Assembly: GCA_040398465.1 (NCBI GenBank) | Contig: JBBAUA010000014.1 | Span: forward strand, 1 to 64,000 | Source: UBA7672 sp040398465 | GTDB lineage: Bacteria; Pseudomonadota; Alphaproteobacteria; Caulobacterales; Hyphomonadaceae | Reading direction: 5' to 3' | Length of the DNA: 64,000 nucleotides | In this document: positions 17,849-25,747 of the stretch, piece after piece | Numbering within the stretch: the stretch's first letter is position 1 | How the letters are laid out: each line of letters starts with the position of its first letter | The notes under the pieces: generated by a model | What the model saw: only the letters and a program-made list of their open reading frames with translations | What the model was told of the DNA's origin: nothing | Databases searched by the model: none | Translations under genes and position numbers: made by a program

Positions 17849-19075
17849 TCAGGTCACCGCCGCCCGCGCATGGTACTCTGGCCTGTCCCAGCCGCGTGTT
17901 CCGAGAACGTCTGCCAATGCATCCATCGCGTCCCACACGTCGACGAACCGCACATAAAGCGGCGCCAGGCCAAACCGCATAGCGTCCGGCGCCCTGAAAT
18001 CCGGAATGATCCCGCGCGCGATCAGCGCCTGCACGACGGCATAACCATGCTGATGCCGCACGCTTACATGCCCCCCGCGTCTGGCTGGCTCCCCAGGTGA
18101 GATCGTTTCCAGCCCCAGCGACGCGGTTCGCGCGATGACCAAGTCGCCCAGCGCCCGCGCTTTCGCCGCCCCGACAGCAAGATCGACGCCGTCGAATGCA
18201 TCAAGCGCGGCATCGAGCGCCGACAGTGAGAGCACGGGCGGCGTGCCAGCCGCAAACCGTGCGGCGCCGTCCTTCGCCACATAGGCCGCGCCAAACTCGA
18301 ACTGATCCTTCTGCCCGAACCAGCCGAGGATCGGTGAGTGAAGCTGCTGCGCGATATCCGCCCGCGCATAGACGAACGCCGGCGCGCCCGGTCCGCCATT
18401 GAGGAACTTGTACGTGCACCCCGCTGCCAGCTTCGCCCCGCGCTCCGCAAGCCGCAGGTCCAGCACGCCTGTGGCGTGGCTCAGATCCCAAACGACCAGA
18501 TTGCCTGCGCTCGCCGCAACATGCTCCCACGCATCGATGTCGGCGACCTCGCCCGTCCGGTAGTTCACCGCACTCCGAATGATCACGCCGCGATACGCAC
18601 CGAAAGCCGCCAACGCATCGGTGGGCGGCAGCCGCTTCAACTCGCCGAGCCCCACATCCGCGATGCCCGCCGCGATGCTCTGGTCCGTCGGGAATTCGTC
18701 GCTCTGCACCATCACCGTGCGCGCGCCCGTCAATCGCAGTCCCGCAGCCGCCAGCTTGAACAAGTTGACAGACACACTGTCCGTCACCACCACATCGCCC
18801 GGCGCCGCGCCCGCCAGCCGCGCCAGCTTGGCCCCCGTCCGGGCCGGCAGGTCGAACCAGCCTGCGTCATTCCACGACCGGATAAGGCCGCCACGCCATT
18901 CCTCGCCTGCCGCGCGCCCCACACGCTCCAGCGCGCCGTGTGTCGCCGGTCCCAGCGAATGCCCATCAAGATAAATCACGCCCTCGGGCAGGTCGAACCG
19001 CGCGCGCATGCCCCCCAGAGGGTCGGCGCAGTCGAGCGCTTCGCAGTCCTGCCGTGTCCGGGGTATCTGGGCCAT
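17849..19075 (-). CDS. kynU: Kynureninase
   Basis: A 408-residue PLP enzyme that hydrolyses kynurenine to anthranilate and alanine. Family features in order: DGHSLGP near residue 37, RSWNDAGW, TDSVSVNLFK (phosphate-binding region), SAVNYRTGEV, WDLSHATG, and TYKFLNGGPGAP with the PLP lysine at about 223. Length is typical. It is cytoplasmic and stands divergent from an HGGxW alpha/beta hydrolase 62 bp away, which may be a formamidase for the preceding step. No tryptophan dioxygenase gene is in the window. Confidence 0.95.
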   Translation of the reverse strand: MAQIPRTRQDCEALDCADPLGGMRARFDLPEGVIYLDGHSLGPATHGALERVGRAAGEEWRGGLIRSWNDAGWFDLPARTGAKLARLAGAAPGDVVVTDSVSVNLFKLAAAGLRLTGARTVMVQSDEFPTDQSIAAGIADVGLGELKRLPPTDALAAFGAYRGVIIRSAVNYRTGEVADIDAWEHVAASAGNLVVWDLSHATGVLDLRLAERGAKLAAGCTYKFLNGGPGAPAFVYARADIAQQLHSPILGWFGQKDQFEFGAAYVAKDGAARFAAGTPPVLSLSALDAALDAFDGVDLAVGAAKARALGDLVIARTASLGLETISPGEPARRGGHVSVRHQHGYAVVQALIARGIIPDFRAPDAMRFGLAPLYVRFVDVWDAMDALADVLGTRGWDRPEYHARAAVT

Positions 19076-19137
19076 GCCGTATCTGCGATGAGAGCCCCCC
19101 GGCTTGCAATGCCCGCAATCCCTTGCGAGGGAACGGC

Positions 19138-20091
19138 ATGCGCAATCTCGCTCTCCTCCTTGCTGTAACCGTCGCCGCCTGCTCCGGCCCCACGCCTCCG
19201 CCTGGCACGCGCGCCGCCGAGCAGCCGCGCTACACCGCGCCCGCCCCGATCATGACGTGGAACGATCTCCTCTCGCGCCCGAAGGTCTCGCCGACCCACA
19301 GCATCCAGTGGGGCGAGGGCGCCACCGACATTGCAGATCTCTGGCTGCCCGACGGCGCAGGCCCGCATCCGGTCGTCCTCATGGTCCATGGCGGTTGCTG
19401 GCAGAAGGCAATCGCAGACCGCACGCTGATGAACTGGGCGGCGGATGATCTCCGCAAGCGGGGCATGGCTGTCTGGAACATCGAGTATCGCGGCGTCGAT
19501 GAAGTCGGCGGCGGCTACCCCGGCACCTTCACCGATGTCGCCCGCGCCGCCGATGCGTTGCGCGACCAGGCCGCCACGTACAATCTGGACCTGACGCGCG
19601 TCGCCGCATTCGGACATTCGGCCGGCGGACACCTCGCGCTCTGGCTTGCTGGCCGTAACCGCCTGCCTGGAACGAGCCCCACGCACATCGACAACCCGCT
19701 CCCGCTCGTCGGCGTGGTGAATTCTGGCGGCCTCGCGGACCTTGCCGGCTCCGTCGGCGTAACGGACCGCAGCTGCCTCGCCGATATCTACGATCAGCTC
19801 GTCGGCAGAATCGGCCCCGCGCGCGGCAACGTCCTGTCCGATACCTCGCCTGCCGAACTCCTGCCGCTGCGCGTGCCGCAGGTCAGCGTGAACGGCCACC
19901 GCGATCGCATCGCGCCACCGGTGCTCGGCGAAAACTGGGCGCGGAAGGCAAGGGCGGCCGGAGATCAATCCACGGTCGAGGTCGTCCTCGAAACCGGCCA
20001 TGTCGAACTGGTCTCGCCGGGTTCGGAAGCGTGGAAAATCCAGGCAGCGGCGCTCGCGCGCATGCTGGGCGTCAGGTCTTCCGGCGGCTGA
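19138..20091 (+). CDS. Alpha/beta hydrolase lipoprotein, kynurenine formamidase-like
   Basis: A 317-residue protein with a lipoprotein signal (MRNLALLLAVTVAACS; modified Cys about residue 15), so it should be anchored in the envelope. The hydrolase core shows VHGGCW as oxyanion-hole motif, nucleophile elbow GHSAGG, then NGHRDRI and ETGHVEL for the acid and histidine. HGGxW is characteristic of kynurenine formamidases of the BD-FAE/AFMID group, and the divergent neighbour is kynureninase. Against this, formamidase is normally cytoplasmic. It may instead be a general esterase. The ATG at 19138 follows GAGGGAACGGC. Confidence 0.75.
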   Translation: MRNLALLLAVTVAACSGPTPPPGTRAAEQPRYTAPAPIMTWNDLLSRPKVSPTHSIQWGEGATDIADLWLPDGAGPHPVVLMVHGGCWQKAIADRTLMNWAADDLRKRGMAVWNIEYRGVDEVGGGYPGTFTDVARAADALRDQAATYNLDLTRVAAFGHSAGGHLALWLAGRNRLPGTSPTHIDNPLPLVGVVNSGGLADLAGSVGVTDRSCLADIYDQLVGRIGPARGNVLSDTSPAELLPLRVPQVSVNGHRDRIAPPVLGENWARKARAAGDQSTVEVVLETGHVELVSPGSEAWKIQAAALARMLGVRSSGG

Positions 20092-20094
20092 TCT

Positions 20095-20892
20095 CTATGC
20101 CTCGCGGCTGTTCGAAGCGTCACCGCCAAAAGCGGCGTTCGTGCGCTCGTAGAAATCGCGCAGCGGATCGGCCACGCGGCCTAGCGCGTCGAGATCGTGA
20201 ATCACCATCCGCTGGTTGCGGCATGTCGCTATTCCGTTGTCCCGGATGGCCTTCAGCACGCGGTTGATGTGAACGGCAGACAGCCCGAGATAATCGCCAA
20301 GCTGGCTCTGGGTCATCGGCAGGAAGAACTCACGCGCATCGCGCGCGATCGTGCCTGAAACGACAAGCCGTCCATGCAGCTGCGCGATCAGCATCGCCGG
20401 TCATTCTTCCGCGCTCCCGCGCCGGAGGCTGACGATCCAGCTGTGAAGCCGGCGCTCTTCTTCGACGATCTGCCACGCGCATCGCACCGAGACATCCGGA
20501 TCCTGGTCACAGATGTCGCGCAGCTTGCGATGGTCGATCTGTTCAACGACCGTATCGGAGAGCGTGACGATCGAGTCCGGGTGCCGGTTCACGAACATGC
20601 TCTTCACGGCGAACAGGTCGCCCGGCAGGAAAACGAGAATGTACTGATTGCGCCCGTCGGGCAGCGTGCGCACGCGCCCCGTCCAACCCTGCACGAGGCG
20701 ATAGACGAAAGGATGTTCCGCGTCGCCCTCAACGAGCGTCCGGCCGGCAGGTATCGAGCGGCGATCGCTGCTCATCAACGAGATGATCTTGCGCTCGCCC
20801 CTCTGCACGGCGGGCAGTAGTTCGGTGCGGTGAAGCGCAAAGCGCTCGGCGTTCGGCAAGAAGATGCTCCCACGTAGGTTACGTGGGAACAA
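20095..20892 (-). pseudogene. Crp/Fnr family regulator interrupted by an in-frame TGA
   Basis: Two pieces in the same frame make one Crp/Fnr-like protein of about 265 codons. The 5' part (20401-20892) encodes the cyclic-nucleotide-binding-like beta roll (VEGDAEHPFVYRLVQG, FLPGDLFAVKSM) and ends SAEE. A TGA (20401-20403) follows, then Pro-Ala and, from ATG 20394, LIAQLHGRL and the Crp helix-turn-helix MTQSQLGDYLGLSAVHINRVLK. Related proteins normally read SAEER here, so TGA probably replaces CGA by one C-to-T change. The gene may be dead, a population variant or an assembly error; the DNA-binding part could still be made by restart at 20394. The start is uncertain: TTG 20892, or TTG 20859 after GGGAG. 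Confidence 0.85.
20869..20887. promoter_or_regulatory. Perfect inverted repeat at the Crp/Fnr start
   Basis: CCCACGTA at 20869-20876 and TACGTGGG at 20880-20887 form a perfect 8-bp inverted repeat around GGT. If translation begins at TTG 20859, it lies 10-28 bp upstream and covers the GGGAG ribosome site, so it could be an operator or an RNA hairpin limiting translation. Confidence 0.45.
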
Positions 20893-21093
20893 GGAACTCG
20901 ACTGCTTCTCGGTTCCCGTCGTTGATGCAAGTTAAGGCGATTCATGCGTCGGGGTCATTTCCGCCCGGGTCCCGCCATCTCGCGTCCCGCTCCGTCAGAC
21001 ACCGGCGTTTGCGCATTGCGGTATGCAATCGTCAGCGTCGGCCGCACGAAAGTCCCACGTCAGATTGGCAGATTGAGGTCGAGCAGGTCGGGG

Positions 21094-21495
21094 CTAGGTT
21101 TGCGTGCCCGTCATGCGGACGATCACCTCGACCGACCGCACCTTGGCTCCCGCCGGAATCTCCGGAAGCCCTTCCACACGGATCGAGTCGCCGGGAATGT
21201 CGTGCAGCACGCCATTCTCTTCGAAAAAGAGGTGGTGGTGATCAGAAACGTTGGTGTCGAAATAGGTCCGCTCGGTATCCAGGGTGATGCGCTTCATCAG
21301 GCCCGCCGAGACGAACTGGTTGAGCGTATTGTACACCGTCGCCAGCGACACCCGCACGCCCGCCTTCCGCGCCATTGCCGCAACGTCGTCGGCCGTGACG
21401 TGCCGGTCCAGACCGTCAAACAAAAGGCCGCCGATCGCGATCCGTTTGGGGGTCGCGCGAAGGCCGGCAGACTGGAGTCGGGTCTCTGTCTTCAT
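21094..21495 (-). CDS. irr: Iron response regulator Irr (Fur family)
   Basis: A 133-residue Fur-superfamily protein that matches Irr closely: RATPKRIAIGGLLF, DRHVTADDVAA, VSLATVYNTLNQF (recognition helix) and TYFDTNVSDHHHLFFEE with the His86-88 triplet. It lacks the C-terminal CxxC zinc pairs of classical Fur. Irr represses or activates iron and haem genes in response to haem status in alphaproteobacteria. An Irr-type operator lies at 21503-21517, eight bases before the ATG, so autoregulation is likely. No ribosome-binding site precedes this ATG, which leaves open a leaderless transcript or a slightly later start. Confidence 0.92.
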   Translation of the reverse strand: MKTETRLQSAGLRATPKRIAIGGLLFDGLDRHVTADDVAAMARKAGVRVSLATVYNTLNQFVSAGLMKRITLDTERTYFDTNVSDHHHLFFEENGVLHDIPGDSIRVEGLPEIPAGAKVRSVEVIVRMTGTQT

Positions 21496-21502
21496 TGCTC
21501 GG

Positions 21503-21517
21503 CTAGAATGGTTCTAG
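21503..21517. promoter_or_regulatory. Iron control element (Irr box)
   Basis: CTAGAA-TGG-TTCTAG is a perfect inverted repeat. Its core TAGAA-N3-TTCTA agrees with the ICE motif known for rhizobial Irr (TTTAGAA-N3-TTCTAAA). It stands 8 bp upstream of irr, where it would overlap the core promoter or the start of the mRNA, and 163 bp upstream of the divergent CoA-transferase gene. Confidence 0.75.
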
Positions 21518-21679
21518 TCTGCGCCCAATGCAAGTGCCTTGGCGTCACAGGCGAAATCCCGCAAATCCCGTCGCTTGGGCGCCACAGCCATCAAGCCGCC
21601 GTGACCATGGGGAGCCGCCCTTGCGCCTGCCGCCGTACCGCCCGATAGCAAGCCACAAACTACCGGGGAGTGAACGCGC

Positions 21680-22885
21680 GTGACCAGCCCGTCGACCGGC
21701 CCGCTTGCGGGCGTGAAGATCCTGGACCTGTCCACTGTCGTGCTCGGCCCCTACGCCACGCAGCTGATGGGCGACATGGGCGCCGACGTCATAAAGGTTG
21801 AAAACGGCGCGGGCGACATCATGCGCCACGCCGGCCCGTCGCCTGCGCCCGGCATGGGCGCCATCTACATGGGCTGTAACCGCAACAAGCGCGCCATCCT
21901 TCTCGATCTCAAGAATCCGGAAGGCCTCGAGGCGCTGCGCCGTCTCGTGAAGCAGTCCGATGTTTTCTTCACCAATGTCCGTATGGACGGCCTGAAGCGC
22001 CTCGGCCTCGGCTATGAAGATCTAAAGGCGCTGAAGCACGACATCATCTACGTCCATTGCGCAGGCTACGGCGCAGATGGTCCGTATGCGGGCAAACCTG
22101 CCTATGACGATCTCATCCAGGCAGGCTCCGGCATTGCCGACCTCTTCCACGTCCGCGATGGCGGCCCGCCGCGCTACATGCCTGCCCTGATGGCCGACAA
22201 GGTCTCCGGCCTCCACGCAACCTACGCCACGATCGCGGGCCTCTACGCCAAGGCCACCACGGGCGAGGGCCAGTTCATCGAGGCGCCAATGCTGGAATCC
22301 TTCACCGCCTTCAATCTCGTCGAGAACCTCTACGGCCACACCTTCAAGCCGCCGATGGCGCAAATGGCCTATACGCGTTCGTCCAGCATCAACCGTATGC
22401 CTTATCCGACGAAGGACGGCTATATCGGCATCATGCCCTACAGCGACAAGCAGTGGGTGACGTTCTTCGAACTCGGCGGCCGCCCTGAAGTGATGACCGA
22501 AGATCCGCGCTTCTCCACCTACAATGCTCGAACCGCAAACATCGGCGCGCTGTATCAACTCGTCGGCGAAGTCGCCGCCACCAAGACAACGGATGAATGG
22601 CTCGAGCTTCTCGGCAAGGCCGACATCCCCTGTGCGCGATGCTCGACCCTGCAGGAAGTTCTCGAAGACCCGCACCTGCGCGAAACCGGCTTCATCCACG
22701 AGCGCAGCCACCCGGCAGGCTTCCCCTATCTCGCCATGCAGCACCCGGTGAAATTCACCGGCACCCCCGCCGACATCCGCATCGAGCCCCCGCTGCTCGG
22801 CGAACACACAGTTGAAGTGCTGCTTGAGCTCGGCTTCCCGCAGGCAGACGCCGAGCGGATGGCCAAGGAAGCTGCCAAGACGTAG
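21680..22885 (+). CDS. CaiB/BaiF (class III) CoA-transferase
   Basis: A 401-residue family III CoA-transferase. It begins LAGVKILDLSTVVLGPYATQLMGDMGADVIKVE, the usual first domain, and has NRNKRAILLDLKNPEG and HCAGYGADGPYAGKPAYDDLIQ, where Asp (about residue 154) is expected to form the acyl-aspartyl intermediate. It moves CoA between carboxylic acids such as formate/oxalate, carnitine, succinate or aromatic acids; the pair is unknown. The GTG at 21680 follows GGGGAG. It is divergent from irr and has no gene neighbour on its own strand until the RyR/TrkA-N gene. Confidence 0.92.
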   Translation: MTSPSTGPLAGVKILDLSTVVLGPYATQLMGDMGADVIKVENGAGDIMRHAGPSPAPGMGAIYMGCNRNKRAILLDLKNPEGLEALRRLVKQSDVFFTNVRMDGLKRLGLGYEDLKALKHDIIYVHCAGYGADGPYAGKPAYDDLIQAGSGIADLFHVRDGGPPRYMPALMADKVSGLHATYATIAGLYAKATTGEGQFIEAPMLESFTAFNLVENLYGHTFKPPMAQMAYTRSSSINRMPYPTKDGYIGIMPYSDKQWVTFFELGGRPEVMTEDPRFSTYNARTANIGALYQLVGEVAATKTTDEWLELLGKADIPCARCSTLQEVLEDPHLRETGFIHERSHPAGFPYLAMQHPVKFTGTPADIRIEPPLLGEHTVEVLLELGFPQADAERMAKEAAKT

Positions 22886-22888
22886 CGC

Positions 22889-23257
22889 TTAGGTCAAAGC
22901 ATCCACCACCGCGTTCACCAGCGCATCCTTGCGCTGCTCGAATGCGGGAAGGTCGCGATAGGGGATCATCATCGGATGCGTCTTCTTCTTCGCGTCCTTG
23001 GCCTTCCCGAACTTCCAGCCATCGACTTTTTTCTGCGCCATCCACTGGTCGTGCTGGGCCGACGCGTGCGCGTTCGGATTTGCGATACGCCATTTGATTG
23101 AGACGACCGACGCGTCCTTCATCCATTTCGGCGCGCGCGACCAGGGCGGGGCGGGCGTCTGTCCGTTCGCCTTCTGCCAGGCGCGCACGGCCTCATGCAT
23201 CACGTGCGCGATTTTTTGGATCGCTTCCGCATCGGGTTCCGAAGCGCTCTTTCTCAT
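22889..23257 (-). CDS. RyR domain protein, small
   Basis: A 122-residue soluble protein. Residues about 60-115 match the RyR repeat first defined in ryanodine receptors: QHDQWMAQKKVDGWKFGK, DAKKKTHPMMIPYRDLP and FEQRKDALVNAV. The N-terminal 50 residues are helical with PPWSRAPKWM. Bacterial RyR domains are thought to bind small signalling ligands, but the ligand is not settled. The gene is convergent with the CoA-transferase gene (3 nt between stops) and divergent from the next gene, which also ends with a RyR domain; the two probably work together. Confidence 0.8.
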   Translation of the reverse strand: MRKSASEPDAEAIQKIAHVMHEAVRAWQKANGQTPAPPWSRAPKWMKDASVVSIKWRIANPNAHASAQHDQWMAQKKVDGWKFGKAKDAKKKTHPMMIPYRDLPAFEQRKDALVNAVVDALT

Positions 23258-23404
23258 TCTCGGCCCCCGTTACTGTCCATCGCCCCCCACTTGGAAGCAT
23301 GGCCTTGGTAGCACGCGAATTCTTCACACTGTAGCCTTTGCGGCGGTCGCAATTTGCCCCTAACGTCCGTACACCCTCCCTCGGGAGGCAAGGGGATATC
23401 GCTC

Positions 23405-25276
23405 ATGGTCGTCGCCCATGCCGAGGTGAGTGCGCGTCCCGTCGGCGGCCGTGGCAGGGCCTTCCTCACCGTGTGGTGGACACTCGCGATCCTCTCCGGC
23501 ATCGCAGCCCTGGCCTTGGCGGCAATGGGCTGGCTGATCGAACTTGGTGTGCCGAAAGACGCGCCGGACATCATCGACATCGCTGTTCGCACCGTGAAGG
23601 TGCTGCTGCTGTCGGACATCTATTACGACCCCGTACAAAACACGGAAGCCGCCCCTCTCCTTGAATACGCTCGCGCCCTTGGCGTGCTGGCCTCGCTCCT
23701 CGTCGGTCTCCGCCTGCTTGCGCTGGCCATTGGCTCGCGCCTGTCGGATTTCATGTATGCGCTCTTCATCGGACGGCACCATGTCGTGATCGGCGATGGC
23801 CCCGCCGCTCAGGAATATGCAGCAGCCCACAACGCCATGTTCAAGGGACGAGCAATCCATCTGGCCTCCGAGCGCATGTCCACCGGCCACCGCCTCGCGA
23901 CATGGCAGCGCCGCGGCCAGCTCAAGGCCCAGCTGCGCCACGCCAGGGCTGGGTCCGCGCGCCGCATAGTCGTGGACGAGGGCGATGACGCCGACACCTG
24001 GCAGACCGCATATCAGGCCGCGCGCGCCTGCCCAAAGGCCGAGGTGCTGGCGCACATCGCCGATCCCTGGATCCGTGACCGCCTCAGCCGCGACCGCGCG
24101 ATCGACCAGCGCGCCACGCCGCGACTGATGCCGTTCTCATACGCCGGCGGCGCCGCGCGGCAGGTCATGCTTGCCCACCCGCCCTACCTCCTTGCGCAGG
24201 CGATCGGCGCGAGCGTCCAGCATATTCTGGTCGTCGGGTTCGGACAGGTCGGGGAGGCCATCGCCCGTGAGTTCGTCGTCACCTGCGTCACGCCCGGCGA
24301 TCACAAGCTGATGGTCACCGTCGTCGATCCGCTGGCTATCACTACCGTCGAGCCGGACTTCCGCGGCCGACACGAGGAGCTCGTCAAGCACGTCGACTTC
24401 GAATTCATCGCCGGCGATCTACGTCTCGCCGACACCCGCGCCGACGGCCTCATCGACCGCCTGAAGAAGCGCGCGGCGAAGGCGCCGGTCTGCGCAGTCT
24501 ATGTTGCGATCGACCTCGAAAACCAGCCGCTGGGTCTCGCCTTCGCCATCCGCGCCATGGCGCTGCGCCACGACCTCTTTCTCGCGCCGATCTTCCTCTG
24601 CGCCCAGCATGGCGCCGGTCTGCCGAGCGTGCGCCACGGCGTCGGTCTGGTCGGCGGTCCTGCAGATGTCCAGGAAGAGCGCGAGAAGCAGGCGCTTGCC
24701 GAAGGAAAGCTCTGCAATCTCCGCGTCGTCTCTTTCGGCGCCTGGCCCGCAGCACTCGATGGTGCGGGCATGCTGGAGAATCCCTACGACGCGCAGGCCC
24801 GGCGTTATCACGAGGAATACACGCGCCAGTTCGCCAGCCATGAGCGGCGCAGCGCAGGCGCGGTAACCGGCGCTGCGAAATCGTGGGACGAACTTACCGA
24901 CCAGCTCCGCGTCTCCAACCGCCGCGCTGCGGCGCACATGCGCACCAAGGCGTTCGTGAGGAATTACGATCTCGGTCGCTGGCTTGCCGCCGACGGCGGC
25001 TATCGCGAGTGCCACGAATTGCCGCCGGCCGCTGGCGCGTTTCCGACACCTGACGAGCCCGACATGGCGATGGCGAAGCTGGAGCATCAACGCTGGATGC
25101 TCGACCGCTTTCTCGATGGCTGGCGTCCCGGCGGCCGCAGCGACTACTACCGGACGCGCAAGACGCTCATCCCCTTCGAACAGCTGTCGCCGGAAGAGGT
25201 CGCAAAGGACAATGCGGTGGTTGAAACAACGCGCGCGCTGATGAAGGAAGCGGCGGCGAAGAAGCGGAAGTCCTGA
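23405..25276 (+). CDS. Membrane RyR / TrkA-N domain protein
   Basis: A 623-residue protein. Two hydrophobic segments lie at about residues 20-45 (VWWTLAILSGIAALALAAMGW) and 98-120 (LGVLASLLVGLRLLALAIG). A degenerate nucleotide-binding fold follows (HHVVIGDGPAAQEY), then a clear TrkA-N/RCK Rossmann motif at about 273-290 (ILVVGFGQVGEAIAREF). A C-terminal RyR domain fills about 555-612 (KLEHQRWMLDRFLDGWRPG, LIPFEQLSPEEVAKD). The layout looks like a ligand-gated transporter or channel module, but no potassium selectivity filter (TVGYG-like) was found. ATG 23405 follows AAGGGG; a TTG at 23354 is in frame. Confidence 0.8.
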   Translation: MVVAHAEVSARPVGGRGRAFLTVWWTLAILSGIAALALAAMGWLIELGVPKDAPDIIDIAVRTVKVLLLSDIYYDPVQNTEAAPLLEYARALGVLASLLVGLRLLALAIGSRLSDFMYALFIGRHHVVIGDGPAAQEYAAAHNAMFKGRAIHLASERMSTGHRLATWQRRGQLKAQLRHARAGSARRIVVDEGDDADTWQTAYQAARACPKAEVLAHIADPWIRDRLSRDRAIDQRATPRLMPFSYAGGAARQVMLAHPPYLLAQAIGASVQHILVVGFGQVGEAIAREFVVTCVTPGDHKLMVTVVDPLAITTVEPDFRGRHEELVKHVDFEFIAGDLRLADTRADGLIDRLKKRAAKAPVCAVYVAIDLENQPLGLAFAIRAMALRHDLFLAPIFLCAQHGAGLPSVRHGVGLVGGPADVQEEREKQALAEGKLCNLRVVSFGAWPAALDGAGMLENPYDAQARRYHEEYTRQFASHERRSAGAVTGAAKSWDELTDQLRVSNRRAAAHMRTKAFVRNYDLGRWLAADGGYRECHELPPAAGAFPTPDEPDMAMAKLEHQRWMLDRFLDGWRPGGRSDYYRTRKTLIPFEQLSPEEVAKDNAVVETTRALMKEAAAKKRKS

Positions 25277-25340
25277 ACCCGACGGACGTCAGGACGGATC
25301 GGCAGGCACGCATCAGCAGGCACGTATCGAAAGGTTTGGA

Positions 25341-25568
25341 TCAGGCGACGCGGCGGATGAAGAAGTTCTTCGGCTTGGGCGCTTCGGTTGCTTCAGCGAT
25401 TTCGTGGAAAGTCGTCCGAACGTCGAGCCCGAACGTGTCGAGCGCGTTCATCGCGGCCTCGAGATCGGCCATGGCGATGCGCCAGACGGGAACGCCGTCG
25501 ATCCGGTCATCGGCATCTTCGCCTATCAGGGCGCAGTAGCGTCGTGCGAGTTGCTCATAGCTAGTCAT
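25341..25568 (-). CDS. Small hypothetical protein
   Basis: A 75-residue acidic protein beginning TSYEQLARRYCALIGEDADD and ending with a basic FFIRRVA. No family is recognised and there is no signal or membrane segment. The ATG at 25568 is chosen because AGGG lies nine bases before it; ATG 25577 with GAGGA upstream is also possible. It is convergent with the RyR/TrkA-N gene and divergent from the double-TetR gene. Confidence 0.55.
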   Translation of the reverse strand: MTSYEQLARRYCALIGEDADDRIDGVPVWRIAMADLEAAMNALDTFGLDVRTTFHEIAEATEAPKPKNFFIRRVA

Positions 25569-25747
25569 GGGGTCCATCCCTGATGGTTCCTCGAAACCAT
25601 GGAGCAAGGCTCAAGCCAACAAGCTGAGTTTTTCGTTAATCCCCGGTTCATGGCGCAAAAACGGGCCTTTCTGATGATTGCCGCGGCGCGGAATTCGCGG
25701 TTGAGTGATCGGAAGCGGTTTCGCGTGGCACGGGAAGCGTAGGTGTC

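Noticed and set aside
22889..25276. RyR genes and the TIR gene (57033-58091) considered as one defence system
   Set aside because: They are over 30 kb apart with housekeeping genes between; no effector, helicase or phage gene links them.
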